DNA of 41,894 bases from a bacterium. GTDB lineage: Bacteria; UBP15; UBA6099; JAJRTR01. Both the position numbers and the translations under genes were made by a program. Shown here piece after piece: positions 8,275 to 16,843 of this stretch (the stretch's first letter is position 1; each line of letters opens with the position of its first letter). The notes beneath the pieces were generated by a model. It did not search any database, was not told the origin of the DNA, and saw only the letters and a program-made list of their open reading frames with translations. The DNA lies in contig JAJRTR010000192.1 of the NCBI GenBank assembly GCA_024278215.1, forward strand, positions 1 to 41,894. Reading direction: 5' to 3'.

Positions 8275-9450
8275 ATGTCGAAAAAAGAGATGAACAATGA
8301 AGGAGCAACGCCGGCGGGCGCGGCTGTCGAGGATATCTCCCCGGACTTTATCAATAAAAGGCGCATCCGTATGTCGGGCTACATGCCGAGCAGGTCTGCT
8401 GTCGAACTCGAAGCGCCCATCGAGGCGCGCGCTCTGGCAATAGGCGATGATTACAGTGGTATGTTGTTTGTCGTGATCGACACTTGCCTGGTAAGCCCGC
8501 TTGCGGCGCGATGCTGGCGTGAAAAGATTTCGCGGAAGGTGCCGCTGCCGCCTGACCGGATATTTATCGTGACGACACATACACATTCCGGGCCTGATCT
8601 GACTTTCATTTTCGGCGGCATACCGCCCGAGTACTACCTTAAAATCAGGCGCGGCGTGTTCAGGGCGGCAGTGCGTGCATGGGAAAGCAGAGCACCGGCC
8701 ACTATGCTTGCGGGCGCAGGCCGCCACAAACTGGGAATACCGCGAAGACGAGAATACGGACAGGAAAGTTATGACCACGATTTCACTGTGCTACAGTGGC
8801 GAAACGATGGCGCAACAATCGCAACGCTTGTGAATCTCGCATGTCACGGTGTCGTGCTGCCGAAATCTTCGACACTGCTCAGCCCCGACCTGCCCGGCGC
8901 GCTATGCCGAAAAATCGATTCGATATGCGGCGGCGTGACACTTTTCGCGCCGCGCGACCAGGGCGATGTGAATCCCGACATTCCGGGCAAAAACACTTAT
9001 GAGCAGAACGGAACAGTTGCCGACATTTACAGGCTTGCGGAGGAAGGCGCGGCGGCAATAAAAAGCGCTGTCGTAAATGCAGATGCAGTTGAATCCGCAC
9101 GGTTGGAGATCGAATTCCGTACATACAGGGTAACAATAAGGAAACTGCTGTCGGGTTTGATCAACTCCCCGATATGGACGGGCCGATTCAGCGGCAAGCC
9201 GGGAACAATCGACATTGAATACGGCCTGTTGACAATCGGCGATATTAGAGGAGCGACATTCCCGGGTGAAGTGCTGACATGCCTTGGAGAAAAAATGTTG
9301 AGTTGTTTTGATTCACCTTCGCTGCTGCTTACCTGCTGCAACGGCTGGCACGGCTATTTTATGACGAAAGAGACTTTCAGAAAGGGCGGCTATGAGCCCT
9401 CGATGTCGCCCGGACCGGTGACATTCGAGGACATGAATTTTTGTTCTTGA
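8275..9450 (+). CDS. Neutral/alkaline ceramidase-like metalloamidase without signal peptide
   Basis: A 391-residue protein resembling the N-terminal catalytic domain of neutral ceramidases. Diagnostic features are TTHTHSGPD (zinc ligand and catalytic loop), NLACHGVVL (second zinc-site region), DQGDVNPD and the late block NGWHGYFMTKETFRKGGYE. Characterised members cleave the amide bond of ceramide and are secreted, but this one starts MSKKEMNNEG and has no signal peptide, so it probably acts in the cytoplasm on another N-acyl or amide substrate. It is shorter than secreted ceramidases (about 650-700 residues) and lacks their C-terminal immunoglobulin-like domain. An internal ATG at 8290 is an alternative start. 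It sits between a phosphoesterase and a GNAT gene. Confidence 0.75.
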   Translation: MSKKEMNNEGATPAGAAVEDISPDFINKRRIRMSGYMPSRSAVELEAPIEARALAIGDDYSGMLFVVIDTCLVSPLAARCWREKISRKVPLPPDRIFIVTTHTHSGPDLTFIFGGIPPEYYLKIRRGVFRAAVRAWESRAPATMLAGAGRHKLGIPRRREYGQESYDHDFTVLQWRNDGATIATLVNLACHGVVLPKSSTLLSPDLPGALCRKIDSICGGVTLFAPRDQGDVNPDIPGKNTYEQNGTVADIYRLAEEGAAAIKSAVVNADAVESARLEIEFRTYRVTIRKLLSGLINSPIWTGRFSGKPGTIDIEYGLLTIGDIRGATFPGEVLTCLGEKMLSCFDSPSLLLTCCNGWHGYFMTKETFRKGGYEPSMSPGPVTFEDMNFCS

Positions 9451-9494
9451 GCGGAAATTATTCCACGGTCATATCCAGGAAGGATGCGGAATAA

Positions 9495-9965
9495 ATGAAA
9501 CGACATAAAATATTCGAGGCGGAATTGATCAATCTCAGGGAAGTGCCCGAGTATGTCGTGCAATATGTCGAACTGAGGAACAGGAACTACAAGGCTCTGA
9601 TTTCGTCGATGATGACTGTCGAAGACACACGGGAATGGCTTGCGCAGGCGGGTATAGAAGTGAGATGTATCGTGGAAGACGGCACAGTAGCCGGAGCGAT
9701 TGCGTTAAATTCGGACAGGGGCGGCGAACTGACTTTTTTCGCCGCGAAAAAAAACACGGGCATCGGCACGGAATTGATCGCGGTGATGGAGAAGGTGGGG
9801 CGTGATGCCGGACTTGAGAAGCTGTGGGCATGGACAGCGAAAGGGAACGTGCCTTCTCGACGCGCTTTCGAGAAAAATGGCTTCAGGCTGAAGAATACAC
9901 TTGCTAAAGAGTATGACGGGAAACGCATTGAAGGTGTAATTTACGAAAAGAGCCTCAGCGGTTGA
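9495..9965 (+). CDS. GNAT-family N-acetyltransferase
   Basis: A 156-residue acetyltransferase. The acetyl-CoA binding motif A is visible as FFAAKKNTGIGTELIAVMEK (R/Q-x-x-G-x-G/A form), and the motif B region follows as NVPSRRAFEKNGFRLKN. The acceptor cannot be deduced. It follows the ceramidase-like gene by 44 bases with a ribosome site AGGAAGG 12 bases before the ATG, so it is the likely last gene of a three-gene operon beginning at 7348. Confidence 0.85.
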   Translation: MKRHKIFEAELINLREVPEYVVQYVELRNRNYKALISSMMTVEDTREWLAQAGIEVRCIVEDGTVAGAIALNSDRGGELTFFAAKKNTGIGTELIAVMEKVGRDAGLEKLWAWTAKGNVPSRRAFEKNGFRLKNTLAKEYDGKRIEGVIYEKSLSG

Positions 9966-10115
9966 GCGAGAAACTATTCCTATTCCCACCTGTGTGCCGG
10001 GTATAATATTTTTCTTTTGTGCATGAAAACGCTCTTCATATTTAAGGTGCGGGACGGTGAACGCGACCTGCACTTCGTGTCGTTTCCGCTGTTCGTTCCC
10101 AGGGTCCACCCGAAG

Positions 10116-11069
10116 TTACGGCTTTCTGACTTTAAACATTTTTTTCTTTTTCACTTTATTCAACACGATATTTTCTTTCCTTGATTTTATTGCGACAATA
10201 TCTCCGAAACGGACCTCTTTCCTTATCGTCAGGTGGTTTTCCGGGTCGAACCAGAGTGACAACACAGCTTTTTTACCTTTGTATTCCTTTAATCTTTTGT
10301 TCATCATTCCCAGTTCGAGATTCATCTGACCGTAAGTTTCGGCCGGTATGCCGTACTTTTCCGCCGAGCAATCCATATTCCATGGAACAGTGTTATTGTT
10401 GATGTCGAAGTCGACTCGATAGGCGTCTCTGCCGCCAACCTGTTCGATGCCGGCCGAAGTCATTTTGCCGCCGTTGGCCTGCATGCAGTCGAGTTCCAGC
10501 ATGTCGAACGTCCAGTTGATAACCATCGTGACGGCACTGTCCACATTAACAGATTTTCTGAACACCAGTCCGAGAAACGGTTCTTTAAGGGAAGCTTCAC
10601 CGGGGTTGATGTCCGGTCTGTAAATCGCAGTGGCACCCTGGAGGAAATCAGGGATATAATCGTTTTTTACCATTTTTACTTGCATCAGAAACGGTTTTAC
10701 GAACATTACGTGCGATTCTGTTTCGCGATAGCCGCCGACCGAGGTATCCATCGTATACTTTTTTCTTGTGACCAGGCTTATTTTGTCAAGGATCGGCTTA
10801 TAAGCTTCGAGTGCTTTCTTATGTCGCGAAGCAACGAATTTATCAGCGTAATCGGACCTGTATTCGACATAGGATGCGCTTTTGAGCTTCGTCGCGGCTT
10901 CTCTGAATTGCCGGACAATTACTGCTGGTGATGTTGCTGTTGCCGTTGTTGCCGCCAGCTCTGCCGCAGCCGCATTCGAGGCCGGGCACAGGAAAAGAAT
11001 TGCCAAAAGAGCAATCAGTGAAATAAACGAAAACATGACTGTCTTTTGTACCATTTGTATATATCGCAT
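10116..11069 (-). CDS. Exported LolA/DUF1571-like protein
   Basis: A 317-residue protein with an N-terminal hydrophobic segment (residues 10-35, ending ASNAAAAELAA) that reads as a signal peptide. The mature part has the alternating beta-strand pattern of LolA/LolB or DUF1571-type outer-membrane lipoprotein-sorting folds: YVEYRSDYADKF early, a middle region with GGRDAYRVDFDINN, and LSLWFDPENHLTIRKEVRFGD near the end. Such proteins bind lipid or lipoprotein chains in the periplasm; the exact cargo is unknown. The ATG at 11069 is preceded by AGGA at spacing 8. The acyl-CoA-ligase-like gene lies 319 bases upstream on the same strand. Confidence 0.6.
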   Translation of the reverse strand: MRYIQMVQKTVMFSFISLIALLAILFLCPASNAAAAELAATTATATSPAVIVRQFREAATKLKSASYVEYRSDYADKFVASRHKKALEAYKPILDKISLVTRKKYTMDTSVGGYRETESHVMFVKPFLMQVKMVKNDYIPDFLQGATAIYRPDINPGEASLKEPFLGLVFRKSVNVDSAVTMVINWTFDMLELDCMQANGGKMTSAGIEQVGGRDAYRVDFDINNNTVPWNMDCSAEKYGIPAETYGQMNLELGMMNKRLKEYKGKKAVLSLWFDPENHLTIRKEVRFGDIVAIKSRKENIVLNKVKKKKMFKVRKP

Positions 11070-11388
11070 TTTACCGTCCTGAAAAAAACCATCGCGACAA
11101 TATATTGAAATATACGCTTTGTTCCGGAACGCCTGTTACGGTCAAACGCTCCTGGTTCCATAAATAATTTGTCGGATGATTTTGGCACCGATTGAACAAC
11201 TCTGATTCTGCCATACACGGTTTGCGTTGACCTGTGGGCTCGTCCGTTAAGAATCCTGCAATCGGCTCGAATTTATATTTTCCCAATTGGCATATACACG
11301 ATCTTACAGGGAATAACGGTTATTCTATCATTCTGCGCCGGATTGCTCAACATATTTTTTGTAATAAAAACAACAGTAACCGACATCA
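11070..11388. other. Gene-free gap between ligase-like and LolA-like genes
   Basis: About 320 bases with no protein, RNA or repeat that I recognise. It must hold the 5' region of the LolA-like gene, but I see no convincing promoter. Confidence 0.3.
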
Positions 11389-12846
11389 TCAGCCATCAGT
11401 GGTTTCTGTGCAAACAGCAATATCCCTGGGTATTTTGTAGGCCGCGAGAGATTTCCTCAAGAATCGCTGAAGTTCATTGCGGGTAACTTCCATGCCGTGG
11501 CGTAAGGTCACTTCAGCAGCCGGACTTTCTCCCAGGAGGTCGCTTGGTGTCGAAAAGACACGGCAGGTTTTCACGGCAGGATGTTCCATCATCCTGGATT
11601 CCACCTCGGTGCAATACACATTTAATCCGCCGACGATAACCATTCGCCTCATTCGTCCGGTGAGATGAACGTAGCCTTCTTTGTCAAAGAAGGCTATGTC
11701 ACCTGTGTAGAACCATTCGTCTTTAAGATAAGTGGCTGTCGCCGCCGGTTGATTGAGATATTCTTTCATTACATTTTCGCCCTTGACGATAAGCTCGCCC
11801 TCAGAGCCTGTCGGAAGCGCATCGCCGTTTTTGCCTATGATTTTTACTTGTAGATTGTACAGCGGCGGCCCTACTGTATCTTTCCTGTTTCCATTTTCAT
11901 CGAGAGGGTTGAATGTTATGACAGGGCCTGCCTCGGTAGCGCCGTAGCCCTGGTAGATTTCTCTGCCGAAAGCATTCTCGAAATCGGCAAGGAGTCCGGG
12001 CATGGGTGCGCCGCCGCCGGAAATGAATGCTCGCATTGCGGGGTATGGGTTTCCCTCGCTGCCGAATTTATCGGTAAACCTTCTTAATATGGTTGGAACG
12101 GCAATGAGAATAGTCACATTCTCTTTAAGAATATCCTTTTCGAGGCGATCCATGTTCAACATTTCGTGAAGTAATATTGTAGCGCCCTGCATGATGGGAA
12201 GGTTGAGGCTGGTAGTGAGCGAAAACGCATGGTAGAGGGGAAGGATGGTCAGGAAGACATCGGCCTCTGTTATGGAAGAAGACTGAAGGGCGCCGCGTGC
12301 GTTTGCCAGCAGCCCGCCGTGAGTGAGGCATGCGCCAAGGCAACAGCCGCCTACGCCGTTTGTATATACAATCAGTGCGGTGTCGTCCGGATTTTTCTCC
12401 ACCGGGTCGAGTGTCGAATGTGTCTCCCGCAGTATCGACTTGATATCAGTGCGGGACGGGTCACCCATATTATCGGCATAGATAATTTGCCTGCCGCCGG
12501 CGGCTTTCAGAATCGCCTCGTCGAAAAGCGGGTGTGTCACTATCAGTCCGACACCGGCATCCTCGAACATGTAGCCCATTTCCCTGGCTGTATACAGAGG
12601 GTTTACAGCGACAACTTCCGCGCCTGAAGCGAGAGCGCCATAAAACGCCACCGGGAACTCCGGTATGTTCGGCAGCACGACAGCTACCCTTTTCCCCGGC
12701 CCCATCTCCGCTTTGTGCAGGTAAAACGCGAATTTCATTGTTTGCTCGCACAATTCCGCATACGTGATGCGCCGGTCGTAGAACACGATAGCTGTCTTAT
12801 CCGGAAACCGTTCTGCGGATTGTTTAACTACACTAGCGAGATTCAT
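11389..12846 (-). CDS. Acyl-CoA synthetase-like AMP-binding protein with degenerate active site
   Basis: A 485-residue member of the ANL (adenylate-forming) superfamily, closest in outline to long-chain fatty-acid CoA ligases. It starts MNLASVVKQSAERFPDKTA and retains the A5 motif YQGYGATEAGP and the A7 motif YTGD. However, the phosphate-binding loop reads YTNGVGGCCLGACLTH (161-176) where the family has YTSGTTGxPKGVxLTH, so the Ser/Thr residues and the Lys are lost. The protein also ends at YKIPRDIAVCTETTDG, before the A10 motif with its catalytic Lys. It may bind acyl chains without activating them, or be decaying. The ATG at 12846 follows AGAAGGA; an in-frame TTG at 12864 is less likely. 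No other frame supplies the missing C-terminus. Confidence 0.75.
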   Translation of the reverse strand: MNLASVVKQSAERFPDKTAIVFYDRRITYAELCEQTMKFAFYLHKAEMGPGKRVAVVLPNIPEFPVAFYGALASGAEVVAVNPLYTAREMGYMFEDAGVGLIVTHPLFDEAILKAAGGRQIIYADNMGDPSRTDIKSILRETHSTLDPVEKNPDDTALIVYTNGVGGCCLGACLTHGGLLANARGALQSSSITEADVFLTILPLYHAFSLTTSLNLPIMQGATILLHEMLNMDRLEKDILKENVTILIAVPTILRRFTDKFGSEGNPYPAMRAFISGGGAPMPGLLADFENAFGREIYQGYGATEAGPVITFNPLDENGNRKDTVGPPLYNLQVKIIGKNGDALPTGSEGELIVKGENVMKEYLNQPAATATYLKDEWFYTGDIAFFDKEGYVHLTGRMRRMVIVGGLNVYCTEVESRMMEHPAVKTCRVFSTPSDLLGESPAAEVTLRHGMEVTRNELQRFLRKSLAAYKIPRDIAVCTETTDG

Positions 12847-13339
12847 TCGCTTCCTTCTTTTCAATCATCGGCACCAACTGCAATATTTTGATTCGACCGC
12901 GATCGGGCCATCAAAAAGCTGTTTGTACCGGAACAAAGTGCAGACTGTATTCTATGTAATTATTCTTGTAAGGTAAATGAATTTGTCGATTCCCGGCAAA
13001 TCGGCGATTTTGGGGGTTGCCGGTTCCGGTACGCCAATCGCAACACAGCGGTTGTATATTGCGCGTCCCAACTCGGCAAAACAGAAACCGGAATGGGCCG
13101 GAAAGGGAAAAATCCCGGACAAAGATCATGCGGATTTGCACTGATAATCCATGACTTTCTCTTCCGTCGTTACCACCGTATCCGGCAGGTAACGTGCAGA
13201 CTGAACGTCTGCGTTCATAATAATCGTTGCGATAGAATTGTATCGTTTACAGCACGATGAATACCGAAAAACAGGAGTGTAATGAACTACCCCGGAGCAA
13301 GCGCCGTGGAATTCTTTTCGATTAAAACCCGTGCGTGTT
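12847..13339. other. Gene-free gap upstream of the ligase-like gene
   Basis: About 490 bases. Short open frames on the minus strand here have no codon pattern or residues that suggest a protein. I see no repeat shared with the rest of the window and no RNA gene. Confidence 0.3.
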
Positions 13340-13756
13340 TCAGAGCCTGCCGAGCCTGCCGAGTGCGCTGAGGGCATCCTTGAGAATGTGATCGTGGTCG
13401 AAAGCGAGATCGACAGCCTCGGCCGGCGCGAAAAGTGCGGCTGCGGCTGCGTCGTCCGCGCCTTCGAGTTCGCCGCCGATTTTATTTGCGATATATGCAA
13501 CAGACACTGTGTGCCCCCTCGGGTCGCGAGCGGGATCGGAGTAGACGCCGAGTAATCCGACAAGCTCGACATCCAGGTTCGTTTCCTCGTGCGACTCCCT
13601 GACTGCGGCGGCTTCCACACGTTCGCCATAATCGACGAATCCGCCCGGCAGCGCCCATTTGCCTTTGTACGGTTCATTTTTTCTCTTGATAAGTACTATC
13701 TTTCCGTCAATGGGAATAACAATGTCCACCGTCAGTGCCGGAATTTTTCTTTCCAT
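13340..13756 (-). CDS. NUDIX hydrolase
   Basis: A 138-residue NUDIX protein. The Nudix box is clear: [20 protein letters not shown] followed by ETN, i.e. G-x5-E-x7-RE-x-x-EE, with Asn in place of the usual final Gly. The segment WALPGG and the [10 protein letters not shown] loop resemble ADP-ribose pyrophosphatases. The reaction is hydrolysis of a nucleoside diphosphate linked to another group; the exact substrate is uncertain. The gene is divergent from the phosphodiester glycosidase gene, with 49 bases between the two starts. Confidence 0.88.
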   Translation of the reverse strand: MERKIPALTVDIVIPIDGKIVLIKRKNEPYKGKWALPGGFVDYGERVEAAAVRESHEETNLDVELVGLLGVYSDPARDPRGHTVSVAYIANKIGGELEGADDAAAAALFAPAEAVDLAFDHDHILKDALSALGRLGRL

Positions 13757-13805
13757 AAGTTGTTTTCAACTCCCGATTGTATTAACTATAATAATGCAGG
13801 TAATT

Positions 13806-14936
13806 ATGCTCTTAATAAGATTTAAAATCAACATTGCAATTTTCATAGCGGTTTTTCTTACAATCTGTTCTTTAATGTATACCTCGCAGGCTGCCGAAAT
13901 ACGGCAACTGGACAGATGGGACAAACAGATTACAAAAGGGGTGCTTTATTCGCACTACAAGCTTAAGGTCGAGGAAAAACCGCTTCATATCTTCGTTGTC
14001 TGGGTATCACTTACAGACCCGCGCATCGACATCAGGCCCATTCTCGCGAACGACAGGCTCGACAGCCTCGAGACTGTTCCCGCGATGGCCAGGCGAACGG
14101 GCGCGATCGTTGCGATCAACGGTTCGTTTTTCAACAGGTCCGACAAGAATCCTTTCCCTGTCGGTTTTATTATGAGCAAGGGGCGCACTGTATATTTTTC
14201 GCATGAAAACCGGAGTGCGTTCGGACTCACGGCAAGGAAAATCCCGCTCTTCGGGTATCCGACGACAAAAGGTATCATCTATATCGAGAAAACAGGCGAC
14301 TATTTCGAACTCAAGGGTATGAACAGGAAGCGCTGCAACAACGACGCGCTTGTCTATTCTCCTGAATATGCCGACCGGACGGGCACAAACCAGCACGGCA
14401 TCGAGATAATAGTATCGAACGACATTGTGGTCGGCACGAGCAAAGGCGATTCGGTAATTCCCGGCAACGGTTTTGTTATTTCCCTGCACGGAGAGAATAA
14501 GAAATATGCGAACCGGCTTTCGACAGGTGATAAGGTCAGACTCTACTTCGTTGTCGATCCCGCCTGGCTCGACGTATACAACGCGCTCACGGGCTGACCG
14601 CTGCTGATTCGCGGAGGCCGGATAGTCGTCGATAAGTCGGCTAAAGAAAAGTTGAAGATGGGTGTCCGGCACAGGATACCGCTCACAGCGGTCGGAAGCA
14701 CGCTCGAGGGCAGGCTGATGCTCGTGGTGGCGGATGGACGGCAGCCGAAATACAGCGTGGGGGTCACCTATGCCGAAATGGCGCAGTTTATGAGGTCGAT
14801 CGGCGCGATAAATGCTATCGGGATGGACGGCGGCGGCTCGAGCGCCATGGTGATAAAAGGTGAACTCGTGAACCGCCCCAGCGGAGGCAGTTCGCGACGT
14901 GTCTCGAACGGACTGGGTGTTTTTATCGGACGATGA
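13806..14936 (+). pseudogene. Phosphodiester glycosidase (NAGPA/DUF2233 family) interrupted by one in-frame TGA
   Basis: An exported protein of the phosphodiester glycosidase family (NAGPA domain). Residues 1-32 from the ATG at 13806 form a signal peptide ending TSQAA, with AGG 5 bases upstream of the start. The frame runs to ...VYNALTG, hits TGA at 14595-14597, and continues in the same frame without any shift as PLLIRGGRIVVDK to a second TGA at 14934-14936. Both halves are conserved: AINGSFFNRSDKNPFPVGF before the stop, and IGMDGGGSSAMVIKGELVNR after it. Homologues read GGPLL at the break, so a single GGA-to-TGA change explains it. It may be a recent pseudogene, a sequence error or a read-through gene. 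The stop is followed by C, a leaky context. Confidence 0.8.
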
Positions 14937-15285
14937 ACCGATTGCAAATCTACGTGCTTATACACAATACATAAGTACGCAGGTCCTTATCGCGCTGTAA
15001 GCGATAATATGGTGTCGCTAAGCAAGATGATATGGTGAACATGGAGCGTTCAGCCCCTGCGTTCCGGGTCGGATCCCCGGAACGACAAAAACCCCTGTGT
15101 GCCGTGCTCCGTGTGCCGTGCTCAAACCGCATTTGTTTGGGCACGAAAATGCGACTTTTTGGGTTCCGGCTACGCTGGGTCAGTATCTGGCCTCTTCGAT
15201 TTTCAACTATACGCCCGACGGCGATTATACAATATATGATTGCAGAACATATACAGATCGCGATACATAAAACAAAGGATAGCTT
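14937..15285. other. Gap with a possible orphan coding fragment
   Basis: A 13/14-base near-tandem duplication of GTGTGCCGTGCTC lies near 15097-15123. From about 15121 to the TAA at 15268-15270 the plus-strand frame reads HENATFWVPATLGQ, then SSIFNYTPDGDYTIYDC, with protein-like composition but no start codon with a ribosome site. It may be the 3' remnant of a lost gene. I do not recognise the family. Confidence 0.25.
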
Positions 15286-16713
15286 ATGTCAAAGAAAAAA
15301 CTTGTGTTCATCGATATCGACGGGATCAGGCCGGAAGTTTTATATGATGTGCTCGACGATCCGGGCACTAATATGCACAGGATAGCAGGAAGGGGCATAC
15401 GTATCGAGCGAGCGGCAACTGTGTTTCCCGCCGTGACACTCACCTGCCAGGCGTCCATGTTCACCGGCACTTTCCCCTCCACACACGGCATTGTGGGCAA
15501 CAGCTGGTTCGACCGCGCGGCTACCCCGCCTCTGTACCGCAAGTATACTTCCGCTAAGACCGCCGCAGGGGTCTATGGTTTCGGACTGTTCGGGCTACCC
15601 ACGATCATCCTGCCCGAACGCCCCGAACTGATGTATGCAAATAACGATATGAGCAAGAATATAAAAACCATATATGAGATGGCGGGCGAAAAGGGACTTT
15701 CGAGTTGGAACCATTTCAACCAGTACAGCCGCGGCGCGGACAAGTGGACGCGCCCGTCACGCCCCGAGATGATCATTTTCGCTCTGTGCCACGAGGAACT
15801 CGTTCACAATGTCCGGTGGGATCGTGTCACGTTCGCGCACTTCTTCAAAGAACTGCGCCGTGCGGGCGAACTGCCCGATCTCACGGTCTTCTATGAATCC
15901 GGCCACGACAACAACAGCCACGAGAACGGCGCGGATACACAGGACGAATATTTCAGGAATATTGTCGATCCGCTCTTCGGCGAGTTCGTCGCAGAACTGG
16001 AAAAGCACACGCCTCTCGAAGACCTTTTCTTTATTGTCACATCGGATCACGGACAGGCACAGGTCAAAAGAGAAAATGGCTTTAATATCAATATGGAGAT
16101 ACTGTCGAACATACTTGATGCGGTGCCGGGCGGCGGTTACACACTTTTCAACGGCAAAGATGTGCGGGAAGGCGACACGGCAGTTGTCTGCACCGAGGCG
16201 GGCGCGGCCCAGGTGCACCTGATGAACCGCGGCACAAATAACTGGCTCGACGCGCCCCGCTTCGAGGAAGACCTGATTCCGGTCGCCGAAGCCTTCGCCG
16301 CGCAAAACGCTTCGCCGCATCCCTTTGTCGATGTAATCCTCGTTCGCCGCGAGATGGGCGCCGAGTATGAAGTATACGACAACGGCGGCCTCGTGCCGCT
16401 CGAAACTTTTTTCGACGGGAAAGAAGACATATACCCGGACGCTGTCCGCCGTCTGCGTGGAATCAACTGCGGGAAGTCCGGCGACCTGATCGTGCTGCTT
16501 GACTACTCGACCGGCTGCTATTACGGAGAGAAACTGAAAGCGGGCGAGCACGGCAACCTGCGTTTCGAGGATTCGCTCATACCGCTTGTCGTCGCCGGGC
16601 CTGACATACCGGATAAGACAATCCGCTCGGCCTCTCTGGTAGATTGTGTGCCGACTGCCGCGAAAATTCTCGGTTTCGACTCGCCTACCGCCGAAGGCGT
16701 GTCTTTGATTTAA
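15286..16713 (+). CDS. Alkaline-phosphatase-superfamily phosphodiesterase/nucleotide pyrophosphatase
   Basis: A 475-residue cytoplasmic enzyme of the type I phosphodiesterase/nucleotide pyrophosphatase family. Metal and catalytic positions are visible: D10/D12 in FIDIDG, the nucleophile Thr about residue 51 in FPAVTLTCQASMFTGTFPST, HGIVGNSW, a His in GHDNNSH, SDHGQ, and the late His in GEHGN. Similar proteins cleave phosphodiesters or phosphonates; the substrate is not clear. AAAGGA at 15274-15279 precedes the ATG. It has no signal peptide, in contrast to the upstream phosphodiester glycosidase. Confidence 0.87.
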   Translation: MSKKKLVFIDIDGIRPEVLYDVLDDPGTNMHRIAGRGIRIERAATVFPAVTLTCQASMFTGTFPSTHGIVGNSWFDRAATPPLYRKYTSAKTAAGVYGFGLFGLPTIILPERPELMYANNDMSKNIKTIYEMAGEKGLSSWNHFNQYSRGADKWTRPSRPEMIIFALCHEELVHNVRWDRVTFAHFFKELRRAGELPDLTVFYESGHDNNSHENGADTQDEYFRNIVDPLFGEFVAELEKHTPLEDLFFIVTSDHGQAQVKRENGFNINMEILSNILDAVPGGGYTLFNGKDVREGDTAVVCTEAGAAQVHLMNRGTNNWLDAPRFEEDLIPVAEAFAAQNASPHPFVDVILVRREMGAEYEVYDNGGLVPLETFFDGKEDIYPDAVRRLRGINCGKSGDLIVLLDYSTGCYYGEKLKAGEHGNLRFEDSLIPLVVAGPDIPDKTIRSASLVDCVPTAAKILGFDSPTAEGVSLI

Positions 16714-16798
16714 GTCATAGCAATGATTCATAACGAATGTTGTAAGAATCGAGTGGGACGTATCATAATAATGGTATACGGATGAAACCGGTTTTTGG

Positions 16799-16821
16799 CC
16801 CACATTGGTGAAATATGCGGG
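16799..16821 (+). repeat. Hairpin repeat family D, copy 1
   Basis: CCCACATTGGTGAAATATGC followed by GGG is a copy of the small hairpin (CCCGCAT...ATGCGGG) found at 37520-37544 in inverted and at 38319-38343 in direct orientation. Here one base of the left arm differs, so the hairpin is weaker. Confidence 0.6.
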
Positions 16822-16843
16822 TTTACGAAATAAGTGGGTGAAA

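Noticed and set aside
14595-14597. Reassignment of TGA to glycine (as in Gracilibacteria/SR1) or selenocysteine
   Set aside because: TGA ends many other genes here at the expected place (for example at 1205, 4179, 41456), and I see only one such internal TGA. Selenocysteine is unlikely at a Gly position and no SECIS-like hairpin was recognised directly after it.
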